64,000 nucleotides of DNA from Anoplolepis gracilipes (GCF_047496725.1 NC_132978.1:1395501-1459500); one strand, 5' to 3'; counted from the first letter of the stretch, positions 28,390-42,123 are shown. Made by a program: numbers and translations. The notes: generated from the sequence alone by a model not told the origin.

Positions 28390-29965
28390 AGTGCATCGGA
28401 CGATAATAACTCACCGAAGGTGCGTAAAAGTGACGTGCAATCCATTCCGTTCGATTCGCGAAGAAGAATACCTCCCTAATCGAAAGACTCGAAACGGTCA
28501 CGTGCGGTTATCGCGGCTGCAGACTGAAATCCCTCGACGAACGAGAGCATGGCGACGAGAGGGTCGAGAACGCGTGACACACGATGGAAGTCCATAAATC
28601 TAATCGACGTCCACGGAAGCACGAACGCGAGAGAGAGTAGAAGGGCAAAAAAGACGAAAGGGAGAGAGACGGGGAAGAAAAAGAGGGACGGTGCGCGAGC
28701 GAGATAGAACGGAAGGCGGGGTGTGGTTCGTTAAACGAGCTTAACGTGTGCCACCCCGTGGTAAGGCATTACTCTCGACTAACGGGCCGTGTTGCAAACC
28801 CTATTAGCAATATATTTTCCTCGCTCCGTCGGACCTCCTGGCCCGCCATTGTGTTGCTGGCCAAACGGTTTACACGTTGTCGTTGGAAGCGCGTCCAGCG
28901 AGATTTTCGGTCCCGTGGGCCGGAAGCGCGCGCATCGATCCCCATCTCATTCTCGAACGCTGGCCCTCGTAGACGCGGCTGATTTGTGCGCCCACCGAGT
29001 GAATTTTCCTCCATCTTCTGACCGACCTCTCGAGCCTTTTTAACATAGCGGCCTGTTGATTTGCCGGATGACGGTTAAATGCCTTTGGGATTCTACTTCC
29101 AAACGAATCGAGCGCGTAATAGTGAATTCGTTGGAGAAAGCCGGAAATATCTTTTATCATTTTTTTTCCTGCGACTAAATGTTTTTAAATTTGATATATT
29201 TTTATTTTTTGTTATACGAAATCCTTTAAAAGCTTACAGTTTACTAACTGTATAATTGATATACCGATACTTTTTCAGTTGGCGAATAGTGCTCCGGAAA
29301 ATCACGGTGAACACTTGCGCACCACTCAACCGCATTTACAGTGGGCTATAAAAAGAAAGAGAAAGAAGGAAAAAGGAGGAAACACGATTCCGGGCAAGAA
29401 ACCAACAAGCGCCGACTTTTCAAGTACACCGTTTCGTGTCTCCCATTTATAACCGACAAAGACAACCGGCGTATCCCCGGTGGCTCTCCGCGTACAGCGA
29501 GAAATTTCAGTAAAAGTTCCGCGAGAGCGGTTCCGAGGTCCGCATATGTTACCACCGTCTCGTTTTGCGCTGCTCTAACCCGCGAGATTCCGCAAACGTC
29601 GAATGGGATTCGCAGTTGTGCGTACCGGCGCGCCGGCTTATTTTCCACCTACGTGAGCCACCACACGAGATGATTCTCTTTTTCTCGAGAAAGACACGTA
29701 AATCCCGCAAATCATATCCGCGGGCCACGAGGAGGAAGAGCAAAGAAAAAGAGAAAGAGAGAAAACGAGATCGCCTCGGGGTTACCTTTGTACGAGGTGC
29801 TTTGTACGACTTTGGACGGGTTTTAGCGGGGTTTCGATGCCGCGAGCTTGACGACGTAACGGGCCGAATACTAAAACAGCCATGCGCACGCGGAGACGAT
29901 AATAAATATGTAAAACTTGGTCGGAAGATGAATCTCGCGTGCGGCAAGATTAATGAACGGTTATG

Positions 29966-30006
<41 letters not shown>

Positions 30007-30030
30007 TTATCGCGCCGAAGTGAAGAAAAA
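28390..30030. other. CpG-rich intronic block, candidate regulatory DNA
   Basis: This stretch is clearly richer in G, C and CpG than its surroundings, which is why open frames exist on both strands at once. No consistent coding signal is seen. It could hold enhancers or an alternative promoter. Confidence 0.3.
29966..30007. repeat. GA dinucleotide microsatellite
   Basis: GA repeat of about 20 units with one AAG interruption; it creates an RE-rich artificial open frame. Confidence 0.93.
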
Positions 30031-30286
30031 TTCTCACGCAACATACCGCTACGTTTTACGTTATAAATAGCGTTCGAATTCGATAGAATCACCTTTTTAG
30101 ATATCTGTTCCTCGTATCCGTCGATTATGCCGGTAATACGTGTATTAGAATAACAATATGGTAATATCTCATATACACTAACCATCATGAATATTCATGA
30201 GATTATAGTACCCATGTGACAGCGATTTATTTCGTAATTAATCGTACAAGATTAACGTGAAGTTATTACTAATGAGCATTAATATA

Positions 30287-30289
<3 letters not shown>

Positions 30290-30317
<28 letters not shown>

Positions 30318-30319
30318 TC
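30290..30319. repeat. AT dinucleotide microsatellite
   Basis: AT repeat of about 15 units. Confidence 0.92.
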
Positions 30320-31213
30320 ATTAATATATTTTATATATACATATGATCCTGAAATATTGTGTATCGAGAAATATAAAGGAACATGACGCAATATTAATCA
30401 TAAAATGGCAATTGATGTAAAAGATACATATGTAAACAAATAATTGTTGTATTACAACAATTAATAGTGTGTAAGAATAAATTAATACAGATAGTAATAT
30501 AATTTGGAGAAATTTCCATGTCTTTATATATTATTAAGATTAAATATATAAAATTAAAGAAAAGTAATTTTTTCGTCTCAAAACTATATACTTAATTATG
30601 AAAAATTTCTCACAAGAGGTAAATAAAACATGAAGTGGAAACAAGGGTGGCTGCAAACATGGCGATAGCATTTTCGTAAATTTTCCACAGAAATGGTTGA
30701 TAAAAGTAGTAAAAGCGTGATTCGTATCAAACGCGCGCGACCCTCGTTGGTGGAACATTGGACACGTCTTTAGAATTTTTTTCGCAAGCGAGTCGATTGT
30801 CAGCGTAACAATGGTCGACAATGGGAGTCGGGAAAAAATCGCATTCCGGGTATCTCTCTCGGACCGTGAATGGGCTGGGTATTAGCGCCACTAAAGCGTC
30901 GTCTTGCGCCGTTCTCGCGTAATCTCCGTCGAGATTACGACGTTCGTCTGTAGAATCCCGTGGGAACGGAGCACTTCTTTCCGCTGGAGAAGTTGCCGCT
31001 CTTCAGCATATCGATTCGAGCCGACACCGATCGTATCGCACGCTACGGATAGCAATTACTTGGACGATTATTGAATTCTTTCCATGTCGCTAAGTTAATC
31101 GTTATAAGACGATATCTTTTTACACACGTAACGAATCAAATTAGAGTTTTAATTGTTCCTATGTTCTATGACAGAATAATAGTATAAAAAAGATTTATAC
31201 TTGTATATACATA

Positions 31214-31231
31214 TTTTTTTTTTTTTTTTTT
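31214..31231. repeat. Poly-T tract
   Basis: About 18 consecutive T. Confidence 0.88.
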
Positions 31232-32190
31232 AATTAATTGAACGTGGACAATTAAATGAAATAGTTAATAATTTTTTAAAATTTATAGAATATATGTATT
31301 TATTATTCTAAATAAAATACCGCGACATATATTAAATCTATTTTCAAAAAGCAACTTTACAGTGCATATTAAAGTACTCTGTTGTTTGTTGGCAGTTGAA
31401 TTCTTATGCCTGTATCGCATACATTACATTTTCCACGTATTTTACCGTATCTCGTGCCACAGCTTTGAACATAGGTCGGCAATACTGAGCTCTGTTTGCC
31501 TTCATAGAACACGTACCGAAAATATCGCCGCATACTTCGGATACAGGCGCCCGGATCGTCGACGATATGAACAAACAAGTCACGCCGGCGACACGATGGC
31601 ACCGTAAACTTCGCTCGAGGCGAAACAGCGATTCTGAACGATATCTACATAAGGATTCCCACGGGGTCTCTCGCGCACGCCTCTCTCGAGGAAAGCGTAG
31701 TCGATCCCTGATGTGGCTCATACAAGCTCGCGAGCACAGGTGGCCGTGATCGGGACAGGCGCGAACGATTGCACGTGTCGCCGTTGCCGAATAAACCGAA
31801 TAGGAATATTTCGCCGAACGTTGAAAGCTTTTATCGGTGTCGCTTTGCTTTATCGCGCGAAAGTCTTCTCGCGACTATGCGAACGCGATCTTTTCTGAGT
31901 TTTCCTCGCCTTCTCGTCGAGGAAGAAGAAAGCACGAACGAATGGAGCGCGCATATTGTCATCGTGACAATAGCCGAAGGCAATTTCCATCCGACATCCG
32001 AGCGACATATCGGGATGAGACTCCCGTCGGCTTGTTTGCACTTATCTCTTCTTCGGTTGTATCGTGAATACATCTGGCGATGAAAAAGAGAGTCTGCCAA
32101 TGTCAGTCAAGTGAAAACAGCCGCTGTTGCTTCACCTTTTCAGCATTTCTTCTTGTCAGTCTTTATTCCGCCTATTATAACAGCCTACGG

Positions 32191-32211
32191 ATATATATAT
32201 ATATATATATA
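32191..32211. repeat. AT dinucleotide microsatellite
   Basis: AT repeat of about 10 units, 460 bp upstream of the first exon. Confidence 0.9.
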
Positions 32212-32669
32212 CGGCAAATTATTGTAGATTCTATTAAATGCAAAAATATCTTATTCGCGATTAATTAAGATTAATGTAGGTACATTAGTTTCTCCTTCAC
32301 GAAACAGATAAAAGAAATTATATTTCAAACATCTAATTATTCTCTAATATTAAATTATATTTACTATATTCTATCATATGAGCTTTACAGAAGCTAAACT
32401 AATTAACTTTTGTAATTAGAGCACATAATTAGTTCTCTGGTATTAAAATGAGTTTATTAGTTTGACTTCTATTTCTCTGAAAGGCTCATTAATATACAAT
32501 CTATAATAAATATATTGTATATTATTAGCGACGCGATTGTAAAATTCATAAAACAATTATCTTTTTTTTTTTACAATTTTCAGAGTATGATTCTTTGAAA
32601 AAAAAAAAAAAAAAACTCATTTAGAAAATGCACATTTCGCTCACGTATTTTCTGTCTATTTGTTTACAG

Positions 32670-32780
32670 TGCCACCGGCGAAGCCGATAATCTATGACGC
32701 TAAAAGACGAGACATGAGCAAACTCCTGGAAGCATACCCTGAGGGAGCCGACTTGTTCTTGGTCTGCGAGGTACACGGCG
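32670..32780 (+). CDS. Sidestep-family Ig receptor, exon encoding first half of an Ig domain
   Basis: Internal exon of 111 nt, phase 1 at both ends, so 36 whole codons plus split codons. The acceptor is a T-rich tract ending in TTTACAG (AG at 32668-32669) and the donor is GTAAGTG at 32781. It encodes a linker beginning PPAKPII, then DMSKLLEAYPEGADL, then the B-strand LFLVCEVHG with the first Ig cysteine (residue 33 when the split first codon is counted as 1). The proline linker followed by P-I-I, then EG-D-L-LVCEV-GG, is the wording found at the start of the second Ig domain of Sidestep-family proteins (Drosophila Side and Side-II to Side-VIII), which bind Beat proteins in axon guidance and synaptic partner choice. 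That role is family knowledge; the paralogue is not resolved. The preceding exon should end with one base of a split codon and was not found in the window. No signal peptide or membrane segment lies here. Confidence 0.87.
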
Positions 32781-34293
32781 GTAAGTGTTGGCTTTAACAT
32801 TAACATAACTACGCTTTTAACATTTATTTTAATGAACATGCCGAAAGAGACGCACAATCTCGTACTGTGTATGTGTATAAAAGTTTTTAATATTCAATTT
32901 CGATTATATCCTGAATTACAAATTTGGAGGATTAAAGCTCTCTGGAATTTAGATTAACGATAAAGTCTTGTACACAGTTTCACTATACTCAAGAAGCTTT
33001 TAGCGCAAAGCCCCGAAGCCACTCAAGTTATGTTACGTATAACAAAATCCAAAGGAATCTCGAAAGGAACAAATCGATCCTGCTATTGAAGTATTTTAGT
33101 TTCCTGCTATACGTGATACGAGAAAACGGTACTAATATTGGTTGATTCTATATAATTGAGGATAGCTCAATTAGAGCTTGTGCCGATCCAAAATATCTCT
33201 TTGGCGTCAGACATCTGATTGAAGAGCTTTTGAAAATCGCTTTACGCTTACAAACTATCAGCGCGTGAATCGCTCGAGAAAACGACACGAAGAAGGTGTA
33301 AACGTATGTTATGCGTGCCGAAGGAAAAATCCTATTTCGTCGAAGAGGCGCGGGACCAATACGACGGGCGCGACGCCAATTGCATTTAGGGTCCTCGACA
33401 CAACGCACTCGAAAATGACGCCGCGAGCAGGAGCAGGAGAGATAGATCGCGAAACTGGTAAGAACGGAGGCAGCTTAAAAGAGAGTTTGCTCGCTTTTTC
33501 TCGTAGGCACCGAAACGACGCCGACGACGACAACGACGCTGGGCGTCGTGTCGCCTCGCCCGACGGGTGAATCCATCCTGGACCTACGCCAATTTCCATC
33601 CTCTGAAACTACTAACGTTCCAATGCACCCACCAGGAATCGTGCGCTCACTTCCGTCGTCGTCGGAAATAAATTATCGCGGTCGAAGCCCTCTCCCGCGC
33701 AATGACGCTACGCTTTTAATCTTTTCACTATCAAATACTTATTTGTTAAAGAAAAAAAAAACATGAGTCTTTATTTAGTACAATGTCTTTATTCTGAAAG
33801 TAGCTTTAAAACTACTTACTTAGATAGCCAACTGTTTTACCCTCAATAAAGATTTTAAAATGATAACTTTAGAGTGAAAGAGTACTTGAGTACCTTAAAA
33901 AATTAAAAAGAAAAATTCCAACATTTCTTATTCGAAATACATCACGTGAAAATTTCAGAGAACGACATATTTTTCCTTTCCGTCCTCTTGACAAAAGTCT
34001 GATAAGATAACGGAGTAAGAACTTTTATTTCTTTCTATATTAACGTTTTACGGAAATGGTAAATGTAGGAAGAGATGAGAAGTTTTGGTATCCAAGAAAA
34101 ATCAAGAAGAAGAGGACGGAAATGACCTCGCAATTTGTCACGTTGTTGTGTAATCAACTTCTTGAAAATTCGCCAAATTCGACTCACATTTATAGAAACA
34201 TCCAACTTTTAACCATACTAGGCGTCCCCTTATTTATCAACATATTTTTAAAAGCGTTTTGATTAAATATTTAATTATTATCTCGATTAATTA

Positions 34294-34315
34294 ATATATA
34301 TATATATATATATAT
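34294..34315. repeat. AT dinucleotide microsatellite
   Basis: AT repeat of about 11 units. Confidence 0.9.
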
Positions 34316-35598
34316 CTTTCAAGAATTTAAAATATAACATTAATAAGTTCTTACTGTCAGACTCGAAAATCCCGTTCCACGACGATGAAAAGATATCTTT
34401 AATAAAAGTACGAAACAGTCGATGGCGGGGCGAGAATGAACTTCCTTGGAAGGCTCGAAAGCAGAGCGGGATGAAAATGAAAAGCGCGTTGGCAGAAGAT
34501 TAACGTACAGTTGACTTCGGATTTCGTCGTCGCTGTGCAGAGCGCGATGAATCCGTTGGATCCGTGCCAATCTCCGCTAACATTGCCGAGCCACTATTTC
34601 CAGTTTAACACGAGCCACCAATCTCCCTCTTCTCTCGCGCGATTCCATCGCGGGATTGCGAATTGTTTCGAACTAAGTTTCATTTCCCGAGAATGTTTCG
34701 ATGCTTTCCGCCAGCCAGATTGCATGTCACAGACAAAGTATCGTGCATCGATATTATTGAATTTCAACAAATGGCAGATAAATAATTAATAACTCGGCTC
34801 GATATCGATACCTATTAAAATATTCATTAAACTTGTGCAATCAAAGAATCTAGATAATATTATTTCAAATAGCTGATAATTGATTTTATGTATTCTGGTA
34901 CGTGGAAAAAAAAAGCTCTGGGGAAAAAAGAAATTATCGAGAGTCAATAACATACTCCTTCCCTTTGAAATATTTATTTCTCGATTTTCAAATTTGTAGA
35001 AATTCTTTATTTTTATCTCTTTCAATTCAAGATTACAAATATTTTCCATCTTAAAATTATTATAATCAAACGTTATTAAAAAGTGTCGATATACGTGTTT
35101 TAATACTCAAAGAATCGGTCGCGATATTTTTCAAGAATTTCAAGGACCAATGATTGCGTTCGTATTTCACATTCCATGCAGCATATCAATGATTTGAAAT
35201 TATTGCACGTCTTGGCTCACTCGCGTCTTGCCCTATTTATTGTTGCGCTTCTATTGTTGCGTTTTCATGCGCTTCTTATTTATTATTACGTCTCTATTGT
35301 TGAGTCTTGTTAAGGATTCCTGGAAGATTGCGCGCGGTTCATTTAGCTTTCGTTGCAAAACGTTTTTTCGAAGCAAACAAGAATTTTCTCAGAATATCGT
35401 ATTCATTTTCGCGAGAAGCAAGGTGCTAGTAGAAAATATCTCATTGTCAGTATTGTTAGTTAAATTATGACTCCAAATATTAACAGTAAAAATGTTACAT
35501 TGCTGCATATAAATAATCCTTTTCGTTGTTACCTTTTCTTTTTTTTTAAATTTGTACGGATATTTTTATTATTATACGAATGAAAAAATCCGAGATGC

Positions 35599-35621
35599 AT
35601 ATATATATATATATATATATA
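35599..35621. repeat. AT dinucleotide microsatellite
   Basis: AT repeat of about 11 units. Confidence 0.9.
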
Positions 35622-35988
35622 CATAAATAGCTTTTGTTCATAAATATATCAAATTACTCGACACAAATTTCAACGAGACAGTATAATTTCCCAGTCGTCG
35701 CAGCGCGACGCGTTTTTGCAACAGCCGCAATTTCACCTTTCGCCGCGTTTCGGCGTCGAGCGGAAACGGGCTCCTCGGGACATGTGATTTGTCACATGAG
35801 AGCTCGCTTCGTCCGACTTGCTTCGGAAGTTTTTCATGCACGCGTACAGGTAGCTGATGACTTTGGGACGAAAAGAGCTCCGTGACGAGATACGAGATGC
35901 GACAGTAAAGAAAAGGAGAAGCAGTAAGCTGGGTTTGTTACTGCGACGAGAGAACTTTCGGCGTATTTATATTTCCGCCTTTTCTCAT

Positions 35989-36011
35989 TCTCTCTCTCTC
36001 TCTCTCTCTCT
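35989..36011. repeat. CT dinucleotide microsatellite
   Basis: CT repeat of about 11 units. Confidence 0.9.
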
Positions 36012-37906
36012 ATTTCTGGTAGGAAAACTTATTCGCTTTGCTCTTCTGATCTCTTTGGAAACAGCTGATTGCTCATATTTCTCACTCGTCGAGAAATCCA
36101 GAGCGCCACTTGTTTGCATGGCTTTTCTGCTCGTTACTTCCTCGCGAACTTAGCTGTGTTCTTGGTTTTTAGCACGTAAGTTGTTTCTTTCTTTTTTCTT
36201 CTTCTCATTTTCATCTAGGAGTTTAATTGATTTTTCTTTTTCCATCATTTTCTGTAATATGAAATATTTTTGCTAATTAGAGGATGCAGATTCAATATTT
36301 TTATATTAAAACAAATACTTTAAAATTAAGTACAAAATAATCATTTTGTGTGTAGCATATTATTACATTAATATCATATTTATTCATAGTTAAAGAAGAT
36401 ACATTCACATATATATCCCTGACGCATGTGCAAATATTTGCTCGGGTAAAAGCTACAGATTACACTTTTGTGAGCTTATTTTCTTTATAGCGTCAATGAG
36501 CGCGGTAATTACGCGTGGTTTTTTGCAGACAACACGAAAATCTCTTTCGTTCTACACCAGTAAAACCGTTAAAATGATCCGGATGTGCATAGTGTCAGCG
36601 CGCATACACCTGCGTCGTGAAATATAATACATACACCAATTTCATAATGCATTGTTGGCCTTCGTGAACGTATTAAAGTCTAAGAGAGAGAGAGAGAAAA
36701 AAATTGGAGAGTGACTCAAAGAGAAACGTGAATATATATTTGCAGCTTAATTCAAGGGATTTTGCGCGAGCGTCTATGCGCGAAATATACGTCGTATATG
36801 CGGGAAAATCGCGTCGGCCAATATAGAAAGAAATAAAACGCGGAACGCCATGCGGAATACCAAAATTGTCATTACGAAAATATATCGCGCTCGTGAAGTA
36901 TTCCGGCTGAATAATAACCATTTCACGATGCTTCCAATGGTTATTAATTCCCTGTGTTTCGGGGAATTAACGGCTTTCCGCGATGATATCAATAAAGCGG
37001 TATTTTGTGAAAGTTCGCTTTTGAAAAGAATTTTGCCGATACTCATTGTACGATATCATGTACCGTTAATTCCGCGTTTATACGAATTATTCTACAGGCT
37101 ACATACTAATTATTTTAGTTATAATATATATAAAATAGAATAATATAATAAATGTAATATAAAAATAAAAAAATATATAAAATATAACGAAATATAGTGA
37201 TGTAGAAAAAGAAGAACAAATAATAACTATAATTATAATTCTAGTTTATAATAAAGGCTTGAATAATTAACATAAAAATTTTTATCATTTAATTTGAAAG
37301 TACAGCGACAACGTACAAACGACATCAAATTTTGCATATACAAAAGGATAATAGACGTAGGACTCAGAGTTTAGCTTTAACGATCACCATCGTTTTATAG
37401 ACGACTCGAGTTCTTCGAATTGCAGGTAACTTGGTAATCGCGGTTTATTCGCGCCATATGATTTAGCACAGAGCGGTACGAGGTTGGCACGTAGTCGGTT
37501 TATTGAACTACGGGAACAACGTCAGTGAGAAATAAAGACCCTATTAATGCGAAGCCGGGATTAGTGTACCTTTCCCGAATGCAGCTTCCGTGGCTCTTCG
37601 TATTCTGCGGCTCGAGGCCGAGCTTTCGGATAACGATTCGTTTTCACCATCGGACTCGTGCTCGGTCGGATATTATTCGCCGTCCGAGTATTATTCCCGA
37701 ATAATCATTACTTAGTTGTCCCCGAGGATGGTCCTCTCTCGGGATAAACTAGAATGCAACATATGACTGACCTGAAACACCATGTACGAATTCGTGGAGT
37801 AAAGCATGATGCGCCATCTTGTATTTCATTGTTATTTGCTGAACATCGAGAGTAGAGCCATGCATTACATGTTATTAGTCTAAGTTTGGTTATTTCTAAT
37901 AATGTG

Positions 37907-37960
<54 letters not shown>
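37907..37960. repeat. AT dinucleotide microsatellite
   Basis: AT repeat broken once by TTT. Confidence 0.93.
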
Positions 37961-37963
<3 letters not shown>

Positions 37964-37981
37964 AGTAATTTTGCATCATGA

Positions 37982-38014
37982 TTAAGTGCAATTAATTAAG
38001 TGTAATTAATTAAA
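37982..38014. repeat. 14-bp tandem with TTAAGTG and AATTAA cores
   Basis: TTAAGTGCAATTAA is followed directly by TTAAGTGTAATTAA and a partial third copy. Each unit holds an NK-2-type TTAAGTG and an AATTAA homeodomain-like core. Function is unknown. Confidence 0.8.
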
Positions 38015-41000
38015 TCTTTGGAATAATCAATTTGTCTACTCTTTCTCGGAATAAAATATTTTTTATTCCTTCGTAATGCATTAGACAAATTACAATTATA
38101 TAATTTATCACGTGTCGCGAATTTATTGTATTATATAAATAAAATTTCATGAAAAAAGTATCTTCATATGAGAGTATGTTGTCACACATTTCACATAATT
38201 GTCCTTAATACGGGATACAGGTCGGTGTGTCGAGTATCTATGTATGTTGGCACAATGTCCTATACTGACTTAAATCGCCTTTCGTCTTCCTTAATGTCAC
38301 TATCTTTAGACGTAAACATGGAACTATTATAAAAAGGGAGATTGTCCCTTGTTACTGTGTGCAAAAAGAAATGCATCTGAGACACGAGTACGAAAACCAG
38401 AGAAGTATAAAGCCGGTATCTGAGAGAACGAAAACACGTTAGGTTCACATAATAATATGAAAACATAATTGATTATTACTTGGTACATTTCGAATTTTTG
38501 ATTTCACGTCACATGGAAACATTCGAATTCGAGAACAATATGTGTATTGTAGTTATTTATATAATCAGTAGAATAATACATGATTGCATTTCATATAATC
38601 AATGACATTCGTGCGACAAAAATTGATACTTTTTTTTTCCCCCCTTTTTCTCTCTTGTTTTCTCGTGTTCGTGTTGTCGATGGTTAGACCGGAACGAACT
38701 GACACGTCCGTTTCGTACAATGCACTTCCGACACTTCGAGCGGGCCGAACGTGGCACTTTACGACACGCACGACAAGCAACGCAGTTGAGAGCCTGCGGA
38801 GATCGCGAGCGAGCAGCTGGAGGCAACGAACGCGCGAAGCGAGTCGGACACAAAACGCGGCGGACAGCTCGGAAGAACGGCTATGCGGAATGAAACTCGA
38901 TGTGACGCCCTTCTCTCTGTTTACTGTTACACCGGCTTGTGCATATGCAAAGTGAAACTTTCCGTTCGCTTCGTACACGGCGTTTCAAAAGCGCCTATAT
39001 ACGGTACGTTCGTTTTTCGCGAAGAATTTTAAAAAACAAATGAAATGTATCACCCGACACGTGTCGGTGGACGTTAAAGGCTATTCTTGTCACTCGTCCT
39101 GAATATAGATATCGGATGGACACGTTAGTTAAACACACAGGTGTGCGTGATTCGTATAGTTGTTAGTTTCTAATACATAAAGTAAAGCATTCTAATATTT
39201 TCATAATTTTAATTAGTTATATTTTAAACTTTTTTATGAAACTTTTTTAAAAAACTTAATAATTTTTAAAGCTTTTTAGAAAGTCAAAGATAGACATTGT
39301 TATTTTACACTATTTTTTCAAACGCTCTTTAAGCTTGTTGTTAGTTTTGAAACAATTTGTATCATGGAATATTCTTGGTTACGAGAGGATAGCAGCAGGG
39401 ATGGGTTTTAATTTATTTTATTGTGACATAAAATCCTGCAAAATACATGCCGTCCCGTACGAGCTGACCTCGTCGTTAGTTCTGCGACATCCTTGTGGAC
39501 TGTGTAAAAGATATTTTCTGTTGCAAAAGAATCGTTATTTAAAGACTCAAGAGAAAAAATTATTTTGAAAGTTATTCCAAAATTATATTTAATACCGAAT
39601 ACATTTTTATATTTAATATATAAAGCACAAATTATTTTTATAAAATTTTATTCAAAGGATTACTATTGCAGGAAAATATCATAAAATTACAAAGTTTTAC
39701 CAATGAAAGATTTTAAGACAGTATATTTTTAAGGCACAGTAATTTATTTTGCATATATAATTTTTAAGATAATTACTCCACACACTTTTAATATTACATA
39801 TATTTACAACATTATTTTGTATTTTAAAAGAAGAACAATTTTATGAATAAAATAGTAAATTATTTCATTTAGCAATAAAACGATTTTTATATTTTCTTCA
39901 TCTTTGTCATATATTGATATACAAAAAATACCTAAAGAGATTTATATCGATATTACATCGACAGTTTAGCGAGCTTTTTAAAGATTTTTATTTCGACGTT
40001 TTATTGCACGTAAAAAGTGAAATAATTTATTATTTTATTCATTAAACTATATTTTTCTCTTGAAATCCAAACGACGAATTTCGTAAATAAATTAATCATT
40101 AATATTTTCTATTTTACCTGTGTGCTTTTTGAGTAGCAAAGTTTATAGCTTAATTCAAGCTCCGTTAGAGATTCGAGCTTTCATATTTGCGATTTTTAGC
40201 GGTAATGCTTCTTTCATTTCGCTTTGAGGTTGAAAATGATTGGGACTGGGAAATTCGCGCAGTGTATCTTGCAGAAATTCAAACTCCATAACGCATTGGC
40301 TATAATTCCTAATATCAACAGAACTTTGGAGAGTATACTGAAGGAAACTATTGCGCGATGATGCTTGTAGATTTGCATTCTGCAAACGCTTTATAAGAAA
40401 AGAAACTTTGTATTTAACTAGCATACTCTTATATTCTGTAACTTGATATTTAATTTATCATAAAGGCCTAATAATGTACAATTGCTTGGGAATATTAAAT
40501 TTGAGTATATGTTAATCTGTTACATAATTTCACTTATTTGTTACATCACATATTACAACTTTATTCTATTTCTTAAAAATTTTTTTAATTTGAATAATAA
40601 ATATACATACATATCACGTTATAAAAATGTATGTATTTTTATTTAAACTCTGTCAATGCAAATATTCATCAAATTTAAGAGGTATTTGATTTTTTTAAAA
40701 TATTGCCTAACGTATACACGTAGAGATTTTTCCGTATTTGCAAATATTGAGAGAAACTGACATTTACAAATCTTACGCACGGACAATAACGGTTTTTCTA
40801 GAACTCAATTTACAGAAACAATCAGTCGCAATTGTTTTAAATAAATAAAAGCTCCGTGGAAAAAAAAACCGTTTTCGACGTAAAGACCGATTCTTCCGTT
40901 GCTGCTATAGAATCCGCTGCATATCGTGGCGTAAAGTCCGGCATACTTGCGAGTTTCCCTTCTCCAATCACGTGGCTCTTGTACTCGTTCGTAGTTCTCG

Positions 41001-41233
41001 CGTCAATTCGACGTGGCTGTTGAAAATAATTGACCCGGTTTTACTCGTATTTCGAGCACTTGCATACGTCGCATAAATGTGAGTCGGACGACCTCGCACA
41101 TTTAAAACTGTCTGCACATTTCGGCTGTGGATATATTCTTCGAAAAGCGGGGCGACCGCTCATTCTGTCGCGTATTGTTACCGCACAATACACCGTGTAT
41201 TTCCACCACTGCCTCATCCCTGACTATCCTCTG

Positions 41234-41237
<4 letters not shown>

Positions 41238-41267
<30 letters not shown>
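41238..41267. repeat. CTG trinucleotide repeat
   Basis: Ten uninterrupted CTG units in intron. They read as poly-Leu, poly-Ala or poly-Cys by frame, but no supported exon contains them. Confidence 0.95.
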
Positions 41268-41268
<1 letters not shown>

Positions 41269-41563
41269 ATTGTCGGTGTCGGCGTTGTGCATCGAATGCA
41301 ATTTTACAGCGTCACAGCGCGTTGGTCAGGGGCGAAATGTTTGTTTTAACACAGACCAGCAGCTATAACCACGTCCTGCACTACCCCTGTCCGCGTTCTT
41401 CACTCTTCGTTTCGCGTTGCGATACGTTTTTATTTCCTCCTTCGTGTTTTCGAAGATATATACCTATACATTTCGCGCATTCTGATCATACTCTTTCCCC
41501 TTTATACCATTGGAAAAATATGAGCGGTTTTTTGCAATAAAAAAATCTAAATATCAAACTATA

Positions 41564-41584
41564 ATATATATATATATATATATA
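41564..41584. repeat. AT dinucleotide microsatellite
   Basis: AT repeat of about 10 units. Confidence 0.88.
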
Positions 41585-42123
41585 AGGAGCTTGGCGAGCT
41601 CGAGAGCATTTATTACTTTCTGTGTGCGAATTGAGGCTCGATTGAATTTGCGGTTATCGATTAAAGTTTAATCGATGCTCACAGCGGCGCTATTTAATAT
41701 CGCTACAACTTTGCTAGCATTCTATTAAATTGATGGTTCATTATAGGATTATTCATTTATTGATTCTACTATCAGCAGTAATAACTGTTTGCAATGTAAT
41801 AACGAGGACTTTATGATTCACATTAACGTATACAATTATTTCACTTTATCGTGATTACTTATAATATCACATGAGATTTGTTTAGCGGAGAAATTGCTGG
41901 AGCTGAACGTAAAATGATGAAACGGCGACAGGAAAACGAATACTCGCATTATAAAAGTATTCATGCAAATATACTGCGTGTACGTCGTTCTTTTACGTTT
42001 CTTAACGAGAGCAGGAGGACTGCGACGGCGACGTGTTTACGCGATAACGGTGTGTTTAAAACGGCGTAACATCATAAAAATACGCTACAGTAAGTACCGC
42101 GACAAGAGTAAGTACGATACGGT

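Larger units (their letters stand above)
1..32669 (+). other. Long non-coding stretch upstream of the first recognised exon, probably intron
   Basis: No exon of the amino-terminal variable-type Ig domain (with its Y-C-V-F wording) or signal peptide was recognised on either strand. Open frames of 60-160 codons occur but are low-complexity or overlap on both strands, so I treat them as chance. The stretch holds many AT, CT, CA and A/T tracts and foldback elements at 7445-9368, about 12640-12910, 16081-16469 and 16751-17424. CpG-richer blocks lie near 3540-3980, 10030-11090, 13200-14340, 17640-18240, 19050-20480, 21360-21830, 24400-24990, 27000-27600, 28390-30030, 30700-31080 and 31400-32130. 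The exon at 32670 is in phase 1, so at least one coding exon must lie upstream; most simply this is one intron longer than 32 kb. Confidence 0.6.

Noticed and set aside
29549..30037. Overlapping frames of about 150-160 codons on both strands
   Set aside because: Both are Arg/Ser/Glu-rich products of CpG-rich DNA and a GA tract; frames on both strands at once argue for composition.
41127..41540. Frame with poly-Leu from the CTG tract
   Set aside because: A microsatellite artefact; no exon evidence.
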